NCBI GenBank assembly: GCA_903828515.1
Contig: CAIKMD010000002.1
Coordinates: 124,001-188,000, forward strand
DNA: 64,000 nucleotides
Source of the DNA: an uncultured Rhodospirillales bacterium
Lineage (GTDB): Bacteria; Pseudomonadota; Alphaproteobacteria; ATCC43930; CGMCC-115725
Direction of reading: 5' to 3'
In this document: one piece after another, positions 35,941 to 45,478 of the stretch
Layout: each line of letters begins with the position of its first letter
How positions within the stretch are numbered: position 1 is the first letter of the stretch
The notes under the pieces: generated by a model
What the model was told of the DNA's origin: nothing
The model's input: only the letters and a program-made list of their open reading frames with translations
The model's database searches: none
Translations under genes and position numbers: made by a program

Positions 35941-36067
35941 CACCTCACCCGCTCGCTTCGCTCGCACCCTCTCCCCCGAATGGGTGGAGAGGGTTGGTGC
36001 TACAAAGCCCCTCTCCGCGCTTGCGGGGAGAGGGAGGGGCCCGCGCGTCGCGCGGGAGGGTGAGGTG
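35941..36067. repeat. nested palindromic REP-like composite
   Basis: Outer ends CACCTCACCC and GGGTGAGGTG are inverted. Inside are hairpins from CCCTCTCCCCC with GGTGGAGAGGG and from CCCCTCTCCGC-gctt-GCGGGGAGAGGG, plus CCCGCGCG-tcg-CGCGGG. Such composites are common between genes in alphaproteobacterial genomes. Confidence 0.7.
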
Positions 36068-36189
36068 TGGTTCCGCTTGGATCGATTCGATCAGACTCTC
36101 CTCCCGTCCTTGACATTTCCCCGCGTCCATCTAATGACTCCCTTCACCGCATTCGGCATTGGTTGTCTTGCTCGAACTTTTTATGGGAG

Positions 36190-36597
36190 ATGACATTGTA
36201 CCGTCGTTTAAGCCTCATCCTGCCGATTCTCGCCGGGATTTCCGCTTGCACTCCGACCGCCGGAGGAGACGCGCGGCGCATGGTGGTGTTCTTCACCGCC
36301 GATAGCGCGGCGTTGGATGATGCGGCCCGCGCGGTCGTCTTGCAGGAAGCCGAACTCGCGCGCGCTTCTCCATCGTCACCGGTGCGGGTGCTCGGCTTTG
36401 CGGCTCCCGATACGGGAACGCCCGCGTTCAATCGCGTCCTTGCCGAGGCGCGCGCGCAGAACGTCGCCGATGGCCTGGTCGCTGCCGGCGTGGCACAAAG
36501 CCGGGTGCGCATTCAATCGCGCGGTGCCGTGCCGTTCGAGATGATGCCGACGGAGTCCCGTCGGGTTGAAATCATCATCGGTTCCGACGCTCCGTAA
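36190..36597 (+). CDS. small OmpA-like lipoprotein
   Basis: 135 residues from ATG 36190 (GGGAG nearby). A lipoprotein signal ends at the lipobox ISAC (Cys near residue 20), so the mature protein is lipid-anchored. The rest resembles an OmpA C-terminal peptidoglycan-binding domain: FFTADSAALDDAARAVV, then LGFAAPDTG, then AEARAQNVADGLVAAGV and SRRVEIII. Family residues for diaminopimelate binding (an Asp and an Arg) have likely counterparts in APDTG and the SRR motif. It stands alone between repeat elements. A role in cell-envelope attachment is likely. Confidence 0.8.
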   Translation: MTLYRRLSLILPILAGISACTPTAGGDARRMVVFFTADSAALDDAARAVVLQEAELARASPSSPVRVLGFAAPDTGTPAFNRVLAEARAQNVADGLVAAGVAQSRVRIQSRGAVPFEMMPTESRRVEIIIGSDAP

Positions 36598-36698
36598 GGC
36601 GTCGATTCGTCGAGAAAAATCTTTAACGACAGAAAGAAAATCGTCGTCTCGAACTTGTCGAAGGCCGCACGACTTGGATGCAGCGATCCGAATAGAAA

Positions 36699-36782
36699 AT
36701 TCACCACGGAGACACGGAGAGCACGGAGAAGAAACTTATCTTCTTTCTTAATCTCCGTGTCTCCGTGTCCTCCGTGGTGAAC
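36699..36782. repeat. large palindrome, copy 2 (CCACGGAGACACGGAG arms)
   Basis: Left arm 36699-36728 and right arm 36753-36781 are inverted copies with a 24-base AT-richer loop, as in copy 1 (35827-35910). It ends 5 bases before the stop of the leftward hydrolase gene. The two copies bracket the OmpA-like lipoprotein gene. Confidence 0.83.
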
Positions 36783-36787
36783 CTATC

Positions 36788-37567
36788 TTAGTTCTTCGCC
36801 ACTTCCTTCAGCCACGCCACCACCGCGTCGGTTGCCGCGCCGGGTGTGTCCATGTGGCCGGCGTCGACCTGCAGATAGCGGTTGAGCGGATTGGCCGGCG
36901 CCTTGTCGAAACCGAGTTCGCGCGCGATCTGGCTTTGATCCTTGGTTCCGGATACCCAGAGGACCGGCGCCTTGAGCTGGCTCGCATCGGTGACGAGATT
37001 GGCCGGGCCGCTCATGTCGAGGAAGCTCAGGAAAATCTTCGGCGTCGCGCGAACCTGGATGACGGTGAAGCCGCTGGGCCCAGTATTCGAATCGGCGAAG
37101 CTTTGGACCTCGTCGCCCTGACCGCTGGCGATCAGGGCTTGCGCGCGCTGGACGCTGGGTTTGACGGCGGGATTGTTGGCGACGCGCGGGCCCGGCGCCG
37201 GCGCCAGCGCGACGATGCCTTTCAACCCGTCATGGGTCGCACCGTAGAGAACCGCGCCGAGGCCGCCGAGACTATGGCCGGCGACGACGAAGGCGGTTGC
37301 ACCGCGCAGACGCAGTCGCGCGATCGACGCATCGATGTCGGCCATGCAGTCGGGCAGGGTGTGGTCGTAGATTCGCGATGCCGTCCAGCACATGGTCGGT
37401 CGATCGACCGGAAACCCCGCGCGTTCGATCTGCTGCGAGAGATAGGCGAGTTCGCGCTGATCGGCGGTGCCCTGCTTGCCGTGAACCAGGACGACGCCGA
37501 TGCCGTCGGCACGCGCGGCGCCGGTCGCGAATCCAACGAGCAGGGCGATCAGAACGAGGATGCGCAT
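36788..37567 (-). CDS. secreted alpha/beta hydrolase
   Basis: 259 residues with a Sec signal peptide (LIALLVGFATGAARADG). The fold is shown by VVLVHGKQG (oxyanion strand), the nucleophile elbow GHSLGG with S99, an acid in WVSGTKDQS and the His in VDAGHMDTP. It is a periplasmic esterase, amidase or lipase-like enzyme. It lies 4 bases after a second hydrolase of a different subfamily (37572), so the two form a leftward pair. The substrate is unknown. Confidence 0.86.
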   Translation of the reverse strand: MRILVLIALLVGFATGAARADGIGVVLVHGKQGTADQRELAYLSQQIERAGFPVDRPTMCWTASRIYDHTLPDCMADIDASIARLRLRGATAFVVAGHSLGGLGAVLYGATHDGLKGIVALAPAPGPRVANNPAVKPSVQRAQALIASGQGDEVQSFADSNTGPSGFTVIQVRATPKIFLSFLDMSGPANLVTDASQLKAPVLWVSGTKDQSQIARELGFDKAPANPLNRYLQVDAGHMDTPGAATDAVVAWLKEVAKN

Positions 37568-37571
37568 CGCC

Positions 37572-38582
37572 TCAGACCGTGCGCGTGAGTTTCATCATCG
37601 CCAGCGCCGCGCGTCCGCCCGGCCCGTAAGGATTGGCGATCGATTCGCCCATTTCCATATGCGCGTAATTGGTCCCGACCACCATCGTCACCGGCTTGCC
37701 GGCGGCCTTGACCGCGGCGGCGAAATCGCGGCCCTGGCGCTGGAACTCGGGCGTCTCGAACGTGCCGAAGGCGACGGTGACCGGCGCGTGCAGTTTGTCG
37801 AGATGGCGGATCGTGCTCATCGCATCCTCCATCGCGTCGTCGAAGTGAACGTAACTGCCGCGCGCCGACAGCCGCACCGGTTTCATGTCGAACATGCCGC
37901 TGATGCAGATGCCGCCTTTGACCGTGTCGGCGGGCAGGCCGAAATCCTTTTGCCAATCGGTGACCAGCGCCACGCCGGTAAGGTGCCCGCCCGAGGAATG
38001 GCCGCCGATATAGATCCGGTTGGCGTCGCCATCGAAGCTCGCGGCATTCTTGTGGACCCAGGCGATCGCGCTGCGCACCTGCTGCGCCATCGGACGAAGA
38101 TCGCCGCCGGCGTCGAGCACGTTGGTGAAGTCGAGCGCGATGTAATGCGCCCCGTAATCGACGAACATCTCGGCCGCCGCCGCGCTGCCTTTCGACGAGC
38201 CGGTGCGCCAGGTGCCGCCATGGATGAAGACGAAGATCGGCGCCTTGGCAGTCTTGGCGCGATAGATGTCGAGCTTCTCGATCTCGCTCGGCCCATAGGC
38301 GACGCGCATCGGCTGGCCCAATCGCGCGCGCACCGCCTCGCTGTTCGATCCGCCGCGCGCGCCGATCTGCCCGATATTGGATTCATAGGAATCCTGGTCA
38401 TACGCCGCGTCGAGTTCGACCTGATCGTAATTCATGAAGACGAGCGGCCCCTTCTCGTGCGCGGGCGGCCCGAGTTTGCATTCCGCGGCGAGGGCAGGCG
38501 CCGCGGTCAATGCAGCAGCGGCGCCGAGCAGGCCGCGGCGGGTGAGGTTGCGGGCGGTGATGCGTGTGCTGGCGACCATCAT
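37572..38582 (-). CDS. Tat-exported alpha/beta hydrolase, carboxylesterase / arylformamidase-like
   Basis: 336 residues from ATG 38582, right after GGGGGAA (ATG 38579 and 38597 are alternatives). The N-terminus has a twin-arginine motif (TRRGLL) and a hydrophobic stretch ending ALAAE. The catalytic core has the HGGTW oxyanion motif, the nucleophile elbow GHSSGG, and a late His in YAHMEMGES. This layout matches the BD-FAE / kynurenine-formamidase-like hydrolases. The long N-terminal region contains a conserved-looking YDQDSYESNIGQ stretch. Likely an esterase or amidase acting in the periplasm together with its partner. Confidence 0.87.
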   Translation of the reverse strand: MMVASTRITARNLTRRGLLGAAAALTAAPALAAECKLGPPAHEKGPLVFMNYDQVELDAAYDQDSYESNIGQIGARGGSNSEAVRARLGQPMRVAYGPSEIEKLDIYRAKTAKAPIFVFIHGGTWRTGSSKGSAAAAEMFVDYGAHYIALDFTNVLDAGGDLRPMAQQVRSAIAWVHKNAASFDGDANRIYIGGHSSGGHLTGVALVTDWQKDFGLPADTVKGGICISGMFDMKPVRLSARGSYVHFDDAMEDAMSTIRHLDKLHAPVTVAFGTFETPEFQRQGRDFAAAVKAAGKPVTMVVGTNYAHMEMGESIANPYGPGGRAALAMMKLTRTV

Positions 38583-38678
38583 TTCCCCCTTTGTCATGCG
38601 GCGAGGATCGAGTGGCGTCCTCGGCTACTCGGATTTTGCTCTCGAACCGCAGAGCGCGCACCACCTTTTATTGGTTCA

Positions 38679-39659
38679 TTATTTCGGGTTCGAAAGGCCG
38701 TCGAGGTATTCGGGCCGGTCGACATTGAATGCGGCGAACACTTTCGTGAAGAATGGCTTGAGAGCACTAGCGGGTGTCTCGATCTCGCCCAATGAGCCGG
38801 TCGCCCAAACTGACTCGCTAAGAGATCGTCCGTGCGGAATCGGGACGTGGAAATAATGACCCGCCGGCGCAGGATAATAGAGACCGCAGTCTTTGATGCC
38901 CTCAATTCCGGCAACCCAACGAAACTGTGGGCGAAGCCCCAGCAGCGTCAGAACAATACGAAAAGAATGCATCGCCAATTTGAAGCGATCTTCTAGGTAC
39001 GGTAGGCCCGGTCGAGTTCCTGGAGCCTGTTGCTTTATCGCGTTAATTATATACGTATCAATACTCCAGATTTCCCCTGTCTCGAACGCGAAGCTAACTG
39101 CAGAAGTGTTTGAGCGGTCGCCGGTCATCCCAACGACGCCGAAACCATCTTTGTCGCGGACAAAGCCCAAGCTCGCGTAACCGTCGATCAATTGCACGAG
39201 GTGGAATCCGTTTTGTGTGGCCGCCTTCTTCAATTCAATTGGGGACCACCGGCGACCGGTATCGAATTCTGGCAATAGGCGAAGCCAAATTGCAGGTCCG
39301 GGGGCAAGTTGAACGTTAACATCTGTTCCTCCCGGGAAGCCCGCCTCATTGACGCCGATGGCAGTCCCGACGGGCCGGAAGCGTGGGCTCTCGGGCGTAC
39401 GTATTTCGAAACGTGTTCCTTGGGGGCGTCGGTCAATTAAATAACGGACAGCCAGTTCGACAACCCGACGTGGTGCCGCGTCGCCGCGTTCAATCTTCGC
39501 TATTGCTGTCCGCTCGTAGTCAATGGCCGCTGCAAGCTCGGCTTGCGTCATGCCGAGGCTCTCGCGCGCGACAAGCAAATCCGAAGATTCCCAACTGCCA
39601 ACGGGCAAGTTTATTAAGCTGCTTAGGGCCTCTTCGTTCAAATTATCCATTGGTGACAT
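38679..39659 (-). CDS. XRE-type helix-turn-helix protein with unrecognised C-terminal domain
   Basis: 326 residues from ATG 39659 (GGAG 9 bases upstream; ATG 39650 and TTG 39701 are alternatives). An XRE HTH spans about 27-80 (VARESLGMTQAELAAAIDYE, then AIAKIERGDAAP). The remaining 240 residues match no family I recognise; they include DRSNTSAVSFAFETGEIWSI and RFKLAMHSFRIVLTLLGL. Base composition is visibly lower in GC than the flanking genes, and codons ending in A/T are frequent, which suggests transfer. The reading frame continues upstream to an in-frame TAA and a further 28 codons. Confidence 0.75.
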   Translation of the reverse strand: MSPMDNLNEEALSSLINLPVGSWESSDLLVARESLGMTQAELAAAIDYERTAIAKIERGDAAPRRVVELAVRYLIDRRPQGTRFEIRTPESPRFRPVGTAIGVNEAGFPGGTDVNVQLAPGPAIWLRLLPEFDTGRRWSPIELKKAATQNGFHLVQLIDGYASLGFVRDKDGFGVVGMTGDRSNTSAVSFAFETGEIWSIDTYIINAIKQQAPGTRPGLPYLEDRFKLAMHSFRIVLTLLGLRPQFRWVAGIEGIKDCGLYYPAPAGHYFHVPIPHGRSLSESVWATGSLGEIETPASALKPFFTKVFAAFNVDRPEYLDGLSNPK

Positions 39660-40034
39660 TGATTTAGCTCCATTAGTAAACCACCTAAAAAAGCCAGCCA
39701 ACTCTAATTGGCCAGTCCATTTAGTGATTTATAGCACATATAAATTATAAATGGTGTTTTTTTCCTGTGGCTTCAGGTCGGCTAATCTATCCGCGAACCC
39801 TTCAACGGGATTCATTGCACCATTATAGATAATCCTCCTTGATTTTGTTCTCTATATGTTCTATGGTCACGCGCGAAGTTTTGAGGGTTCGGGTTGGGTG
39901 CCCGAGCTTCGTTTCCTGTGTGTTCGGTATGTCAGAATCTTGCGGGCGAGGTTTGGGGCTACATGCCGCCAACCTGAAAATTACGAAACAAAGCCAATTT
40001 TCCCGGCCGATTTTTCGGGGCTTACGCTTTGAAA
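39660..40034. other. 375-base AT-rich gap with gene fragments
   Basis: No complete gene is convincing here. On the minus strand, the frame of the HTH gene continues upstream through a TAA (39729-39731) into 28 codons starting ATG 39815. Before it, another open frame ends in a coding-like tail (IEHIENKIKEDYL) with TAATG overlapping a start at 39823. The stretch looks like a decayed remnant of accessory DNA. No tRNA, terminator or repeat pair was found. Confidence 0.6.
39729..39815 (-). pseudogene. 28-codon open frame, possible severed N-terminus or leader of the HTH gene
   Basis: ATG 39815 begins a 28-codon frame (MNPVEGFADRLADLKPQEKN...) ending in TAA. It is in the same phase as the HTH gene, and after the TAA the frame stays open to it. 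AAGGAGG lies at 39834-39840, better placed for the overlapping ATG at 39823, which reads only MVQ before a stop that overlaps ATG 39815. The residues look coding. It may be an ochre-interrupted extension, a reinitiation leader, or chance. Confidence 0.4.
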
Positions 40035-40877
40035 CTAAAACGCTTTTCCGCCCGGAAAGATCGCCTGACGACCGAGCTGTTGCCACGCGATCGGGGCGCT
40101 GCATTTCTCCGCCGCGTCGTTCGGGGCGAGAGATTTGTCCCAGAAGGCGGCGATAAAGCGCTTGCCGGTGATCGCGTTGGTCGCCTCCGAGACGAGCCAG
40201 AGCAGCGGCGTCACCATGATGTCCGGCTGGATGAGTTTGAGGCGTTCGGCGTCAGTGAAGGAATTGCCGACGAGGCGCGTGTTCACCGGACCGCCCGGCA
40301 CGAGGATGTTGACGGTGATTCCGGTGCCGGCGAGTTCCTCGGCCATGATCGCGCAATGTGCCTCGTTCGCCGCTTTCGATCCGCCATAGGGCAGCATGCC
40401 TTTGCGCCACATCGAATCAAGGCTGGTCGTCACGTTGATGATGCGGCCCCACGCCTGATCGCGCATCGCGGGAAGCGCGGCGCAACTCATCATGAACGCG
40501 CCCAGCACGTTCACCTCCATGGTGCGGCGAAACTCGGCCGGCGTGACCTCCCAGAAATGCGCGGGCAGCGCGGCGCCTTTCGCGCGCAACGTGTTGGGAC
40601 TGACGCCCGCGTTGTTGACGAGAATGTCGAGCCGGCCGAACCGCGCGCGCGTCGCATCGACGATCTTTTGCGCGCCGTCATCGGTGGTCACGTCAGCGCC
40701 GATGGTGGCGAGACGGTTGGTCTTGGTTTCGGCTTGAAGTTCGCTCAGCACGTCAGCGTCGATGTCGCTCGCCATCACGCTGATGCCGTTATCGATCAGG
40801 CCGAGCGCCATCGCCTTGCCGATGCCGCGCCCCGCGCCGGTGACGATCGCAACGCGCCCGGATTCGCTCGTAGCCAT
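40035..40877 (-). CDS. short-chain dehydrogenase/reductase (classical SDR)
   Basis: 280 residues from ATG 40877 (GGGAGGAAT upstream). The cofactor site is TGAGRGIG, the NNAG strand is present (LVNNAG), and the catalytic residues are S152, Y164 and K168 (PYGGSK). An Asp at about 38 (ASDID) suggests NAD preference. The C-terminus extends about 30 residues past the usual end (AEKCSAPIAWQQLG). It is divergent from an amidohydrolase across a 103-base gap. It oxidises or reduces a hydroxyl/keto intermediate, possibly a ring diol. Confidence 0.92.
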   Translation of the reverse strand: MATSESGRVAIVTGAGRGIGKAMALGLIDNGISVMASDIDADVLSELQAETKTNRLATIGADVTTDDGAQKIVDATRARFGRLDILVNNAGVSPNTLRAKGAALPAHFWEVTPAEFRRTMEVNVLGAFMMSCAALPAMRDQAWGRIINVTTSLDSMWRKGMLPYGGSKAANEAHCAIMAEELAGTGITVNILVPGGPVNTRLVGNSFTDAERLKLIQPDIMVTPLLWLVSEATNAITGKRFIAAFWDKSLAPNDAAEKCSAPIAWQQLGRQAIFPGGKAF

Positions 40878-40980
40878 GATGATTCCTCCCGTTGCGACAA
40901 AGGATGGCAACGCCCCCGCCAAATTGCAATTGCGGGGTCGCTGTGACATGCTTGCGCGCAACGCGTTTGGGAGGATTTGA

Positions 40981-41922
40981 ATGGCCACGCTAAGCCGCAT
41001 CGACGTTCATCACCATGTCACGCCGCCGAGCCTCGTCGAGGAAAAGATGCGCGCCGGCGCGGGCGGCGGCCCGACCTATGCGTGGACCATCGACAAGACG
41101 CTCGAGGACATGGAGAAGGGCGACGTGCGGGCGTCGATCATCTCGCTGCCGCATCCGATCGGCGTGTGGCCCGATCAGAAAGACACGCGCGGCCTGACCC
41201 GCGAATGGAACGACTATGTCGCGACGCTGGTGCGCGATCATCCCGGCAAGTTCGGCCAGTTCGCGATGCTGCCGATCCTCGATATCGACGGATCGCTGCG
41301 CGAGATGGAATACGCGCTCGATACGCTGAAGGCCGACGGCATCAACCTGATGACCAATATCGGCGACAAGTGGATCGGCGATCCCTACTACAATCCGATC
41401 TTCGAGGAACTCAACCGCCGCAAGGTCGTGGTCTATACCCATCCGGCCGCGCCCAATTGCACCGCGGGCAAGGGCGGCGTGCCGGGTATCCGCGAAGCGG
41501 TGATCGAGTTCGGCACCGATACGACGCGGGCCATCGCGCGATTGCTGTTCAGCGGCGCGGCGGCCAAATATCCCGACATCAAATGGATCTGGTCGCATGC
41601 CGGCGGTACCGCGCCGTTCCTGACCGAACGCCTCGTGCGCTTCGCCAGCCACGAAAAGGGCATGGCCGAAAAGGTGCCCGAAGGCGTGCTCACGTATCTC
41701 CAGCGGTTTTATTACGATACCGCGCAGGCGGCGCATCCCTGGGCACTGGCCTCGCTGATGCGGCTCGTCGCGATCACCCAGGTCGTCTACGGCACCGACT
41801 TCCCGTGGCGCACCGCGGTCGAAACGACCCAGGGGCTCAAGGATTACGGCTTCAGCGCCGCCGAGCTTGCCGCGATCGACAGCGGCAATATCGAACGCCT
41901 TTTGCCGAAGTGGAAACGGTAG
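40981..41922 (+). CDS. ACMSD-type amidohydrolase
   Basis: 313 residues with GGGAGGA upstream. Metal and active-site motifs are H10 and H12 (RIDVHHHVTPP), VYTHPAAP, WSHAGGTAPF and FGTDF-type YGTDFPWRT. It is most similar to the copy at 28822. It is followed after 66 bases by a Pht5-like protein. In known phthalate and aromatic-acid clusters, amidohydrolase-2 enzymes and Pht5 both remove carboxyl groups from aromatic acids, so this pair may carry out successive decarboxylations. That is inference. Confidence 0.9.
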   Translation: MATLSRIDVHHHVTPPSLVEEKMRAGAGGGPTYAWTIDKTLEDMEKGDVRASIISLPHPIGVWPDQKDTRGLTREWNDYVATLVRDHPGKFGQFAMLPILDIDGSLREMEYALDTLKADGINLMTNIGDKWIGDPYYNPIFEELNRRKVVVYTHPAAPNCTAGKGGVPGIREAVIEFGTDTTRAIARLLFSGAAAKYPDIKWIWSHAGGTAPFLTERLVRFASHEKGMAEKVPEGVLTYLQRFYYDTAQAAHPWALASLMRLVAITQVVYGTDFPWRTAVETTQGLKDYGFSAAELAAIDSGNIERLLPKWKR

Positions 41923-41988
41923 CGGCAACTTGAATAACGCTCGCCGCGCCCATACGATCCGGCGCAGCGTTGCCCAGGAGGACTCAGT

Positions 41989-42996
41989 ATGACCTCACCC
42001 GATAACGGACCCGTCGTCGTCGCACCGGAAGCTTCGCGTGCGCAAGGGCTGTTCCCGATCGACATGGCCTTCGCCGATTACGATCGGACCCGGCCGCTGC
42101 TCGATGGGCGCGTGAAGGCCAAGGGCATCGAGCTCAAGGCCACGACCAAATGGGTCGGCGAGTTTTGCGTCCGTCCCGTCTATGAGGAATACGACGTCGC
42201 CGAGATGTCGCTCTCGTGGTACGTCGCGGCGCGCGACCGGGGCGAGCCCTGCATCGGCATTCCGGTCTTTCCGTTGCGCGACCCGATCCTCGCTTACGCC
42301 TATGCGCACACGGATTCGAAGATCACCAAGCCGAGCGACCTGATCGGCAAGCGCATCGGCGTCGCGGGCTATCGCTACACCGTCTATCTCTGGCTGCGCG
42401 GCCTGTTCAAGGAGCATTACGGTCTTTCGCCCGAACAAGTGACCTGGGTCACCAGCGAGACCGAAGGCAACGGCTATGTCGTGCCCAACGGTATCAAGGT
42501 CGTGCTCGACAAATCGAAGACGGCGGCCGAGAAATTGCGCGACGGCGAGGTCGACGCGATTTTCGCGCCGCGCGTCCCGAAGGAATTTCAGACCCGGCAG
42601 CCCTGGATCCGGCGGTTGTTTCCGGATTGCCAGGACGAGACTCACCGGCTGGTGAAGAAACTCGGCTACATCCCGGTCAGCCACGTCATGGTGATGAAGA
42701 AGGAACTGGCCGAGCGCGAGCCGTGGATCGCGGTCAATCTCTATAACGCCTTCGTCGAGGCCCAACACGCCGCCGACGAGTTGTGGCAGATCGAGAAGAT
42801 GACGTCGTTCGTCGATTCGATGTTCCATCTGGAAGAGCAGCTCGCCCATTACGGGCCGGACCCGTTCCAGCACGGGCTCGGTGCCGCCAACCGCGCGAAC
42901 ATCGAAACCTTCGTGCGCTATGCCCACGATCAGGGCTATATCGGGCGCGTGCTTCCGATCGACGAATTGTTCGCGGCCTCGACGCTCAACCTCTGA
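41989..42996 (+). CDS. 4,5-dihydroxyphthalate decarboxylase-like protein (Pht5 family, PBP2 fold)
   Basis: 335 residues with no signal peptide, so it should stay in the cytoplasm. The start AFADYDRTRPLLDGRVKAKGIEL and the blocks YDVAEMSLSWYV, IPVFPLRDP, DLIGKRIGVAGYRYT and LYNAFVEAQ match the Pht5 / 4,5-dihydroxyphthalate decarboxylase family, in which a periplasmic-binding-protein fold has become a cytoplasmic enzyme. Databases often label such proteins ABC substrate-binding. The substrate need not be dihydroxyphthalate. It follows an amidohydrolase and SDR and precedes the Liv operon, so it may act on a dicarboxylated aromatic intermediate. Confidence 0.82.
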   Translation: MTSPDNGPVVVAPEASRAQGLFPIDMAFADYDRTRPLLDGRVKAKGIELKATTKWVGEFCVRPVYEEYDVAEMSLSWYVAARDRGEPCIGIPVFPLRDPILAYAYAHTDSKITKPSDLIGKRIGVAGYRYTVYLWLRGLFKEHYGLSPEQVTWVTSETEGNGYVVPNGIKVVLDKSKTAAEKLRDGEVDAIFAPRVPKEFQTRQPWIRRLFPDCQDETHRLVKKLGYIPVSHVMVMKKELAEREPWIAVNLYNAFVEAQHAADELWQIEKMTSFVDSMFHLEEQLAHYGPDPFQHGLGAANRANIETFVRYAHDQGYIGRVLPIDELFAASTLNL

Positions 42997-43092
42997 TTTA
43001 ATCCGATTGCAGCCGGCGGGGCGCGGACGCTAGGTTACGCGCGCCTCAGGCGGCCAATGATCGAAGCGTGAACGGGGGAGGGTGATTCCGAC

Positions 43093-44597
<1,505 letters not shown>

Positions 44598-44604
44598 GCC
44601 GGCG

Positions 44605-45477
44605 ATGCAGGCCTTCCTTCATCAACTGCTCTCGGGCATCGCCACCGGCGGCATCTATGCCAGCCTCGCCTTGGCGTTGGTGATGATCCATCAGGCGACG
44701 CATCACATCAATTTCGCGCAAGGCGAACTCGCGATGTTCGCGACCTATATCGCGTGGACGCTGGTGCAGGCCGGTGTGCCTTATTGGGCGGCGTTCGTGC
44801 TGACCCTCGTCTTCGCGTTCGCGCTCGGCGTGTTCCTGCAGAACGTCGTGCTGCGGCCGGTCCAGAACGCGCCGTTCTTTTCGGTGGTGATCGTCTTCAT
44901 CGGCCTGCTGGTGATCTTCAACAGTCTGGCCGGCTGGATATTCACCTATACGGTCAAGACCTTCCCCAGCCCGTTTCCGATCCGCGCGTGGTACGGCAGC
45001 AATTATCTCTCGCCGCACGAGGTGGGCATGACCGCTGTGACCCTGGTCGTGCTCGTGTTGGTGTTCGCGTTCTTCCGCTTCACCAATCTCGGTCTCGCCA
45101 TGCGCGGCGCGGCACAGAACCCGGCGGCGAGCCGGCTGGTCGGGATCAGCGTCGGACGGATGCTGGCGCTGGGCGCCGGATTGGCTGGCGCGATCGGCGC
45201 GGTTGCCGGGATCATGGCGGCGCCGATCCTCTATCTCGAGCCCAACATGATGAGCGGCATTTTGCTCTACGGGCTTGCCGGCGCGGTGCTCGGCGGGATC
45301 GACAACCCGTGGGGCGCGGCGCTCGGCGGCGTGATGGTCGGCGTCTTGGAAAACCTCGCGGGTGCTTATGTCGTCGGCACCGAGCTGAAGCTCAGCGTCG
45401 CGCTGCTCGTCATCATCTTCGTCCTGCTGTTCAAGCCCTCGGGCCTGTTCGGCCGCTCGATCGTGGTCCGGGTGTGA
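44605..45477 (+). CDS. livH: branched-chain-type ABC transporter permease LivH
   Basis: 290 residues with about eight membrane segments. Family blocks are GIATGGIYASLALALVMI at the N-terminus, HHINFAQGELAMFATYI, and the loop AMRGAAQNPAASRLVGISVGRM for ATPase contact. The C-terminus runs GGVMVGVLENLAGAYVVGTE. It forms the channel with LivM, which starts one base after its stop. Confidence 0.93.
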   Translation: MQAFLHQLLSGIATGGIYASLALALVMIHQATHHINFAQGELAMFATYIAWTLVQAGVPYWAAFVLTLVFAFALGVFLQNVVLRPVQNAPFFSVVIVFIGLLVIFNSLAGWIFTYTVKTFPSPFPIRAWYGSNYLSPHEVGMTAVTLVVLVLVFAFFRFTNLGLAMRGAAQNPAASRLVGISVGRMLALGAGLAGAIGAVAGIMAAPILYLEPNMMSGILLYGLAGAVLGGIDNPWGAALGGVMVGVLENLAGAYVVGTELKLSVALLVIIFVLLFKPSGLFGRSIVVRV

Positions 45478-45478
45478 C

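Larger units (their letters stand above)
35722..36189. other. 468-base intergenic region made mostly of palindromic repeats
   Basis: No credible gene lies here. In order it holds a 50-base palindromic element (35751-35800), a 30-base-arm palindrome (35827-35910), and a complex nested palindrome (35941-36067), followed by about 120 bases of ordinary sequence before the OmpA-like gene. Short open frames crossing the region simply follow the repeats. Confidence 0.8.

Noticed and set aside
35741-36784. Repeat cluster as a CRISPR array
   Set aside because: The repeats are inverted palindromes of different families, not regularly spaced direct repeats with unique spacers, and no cas genes are present.
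39660-40034. AT-rich gap as a phage or integrative-element attachment site
   Set aside because: No tRNA gene, integrase gene or paired direct repeats were found.
39823-40104. 93-codon minus-strand open frame ending at 39823 as a complete gene
   Set aside because: Its first part overlaps the end of the SDR gene and does not look coding. Only its tail appears protein-like, so it is described as part of the decayed region.
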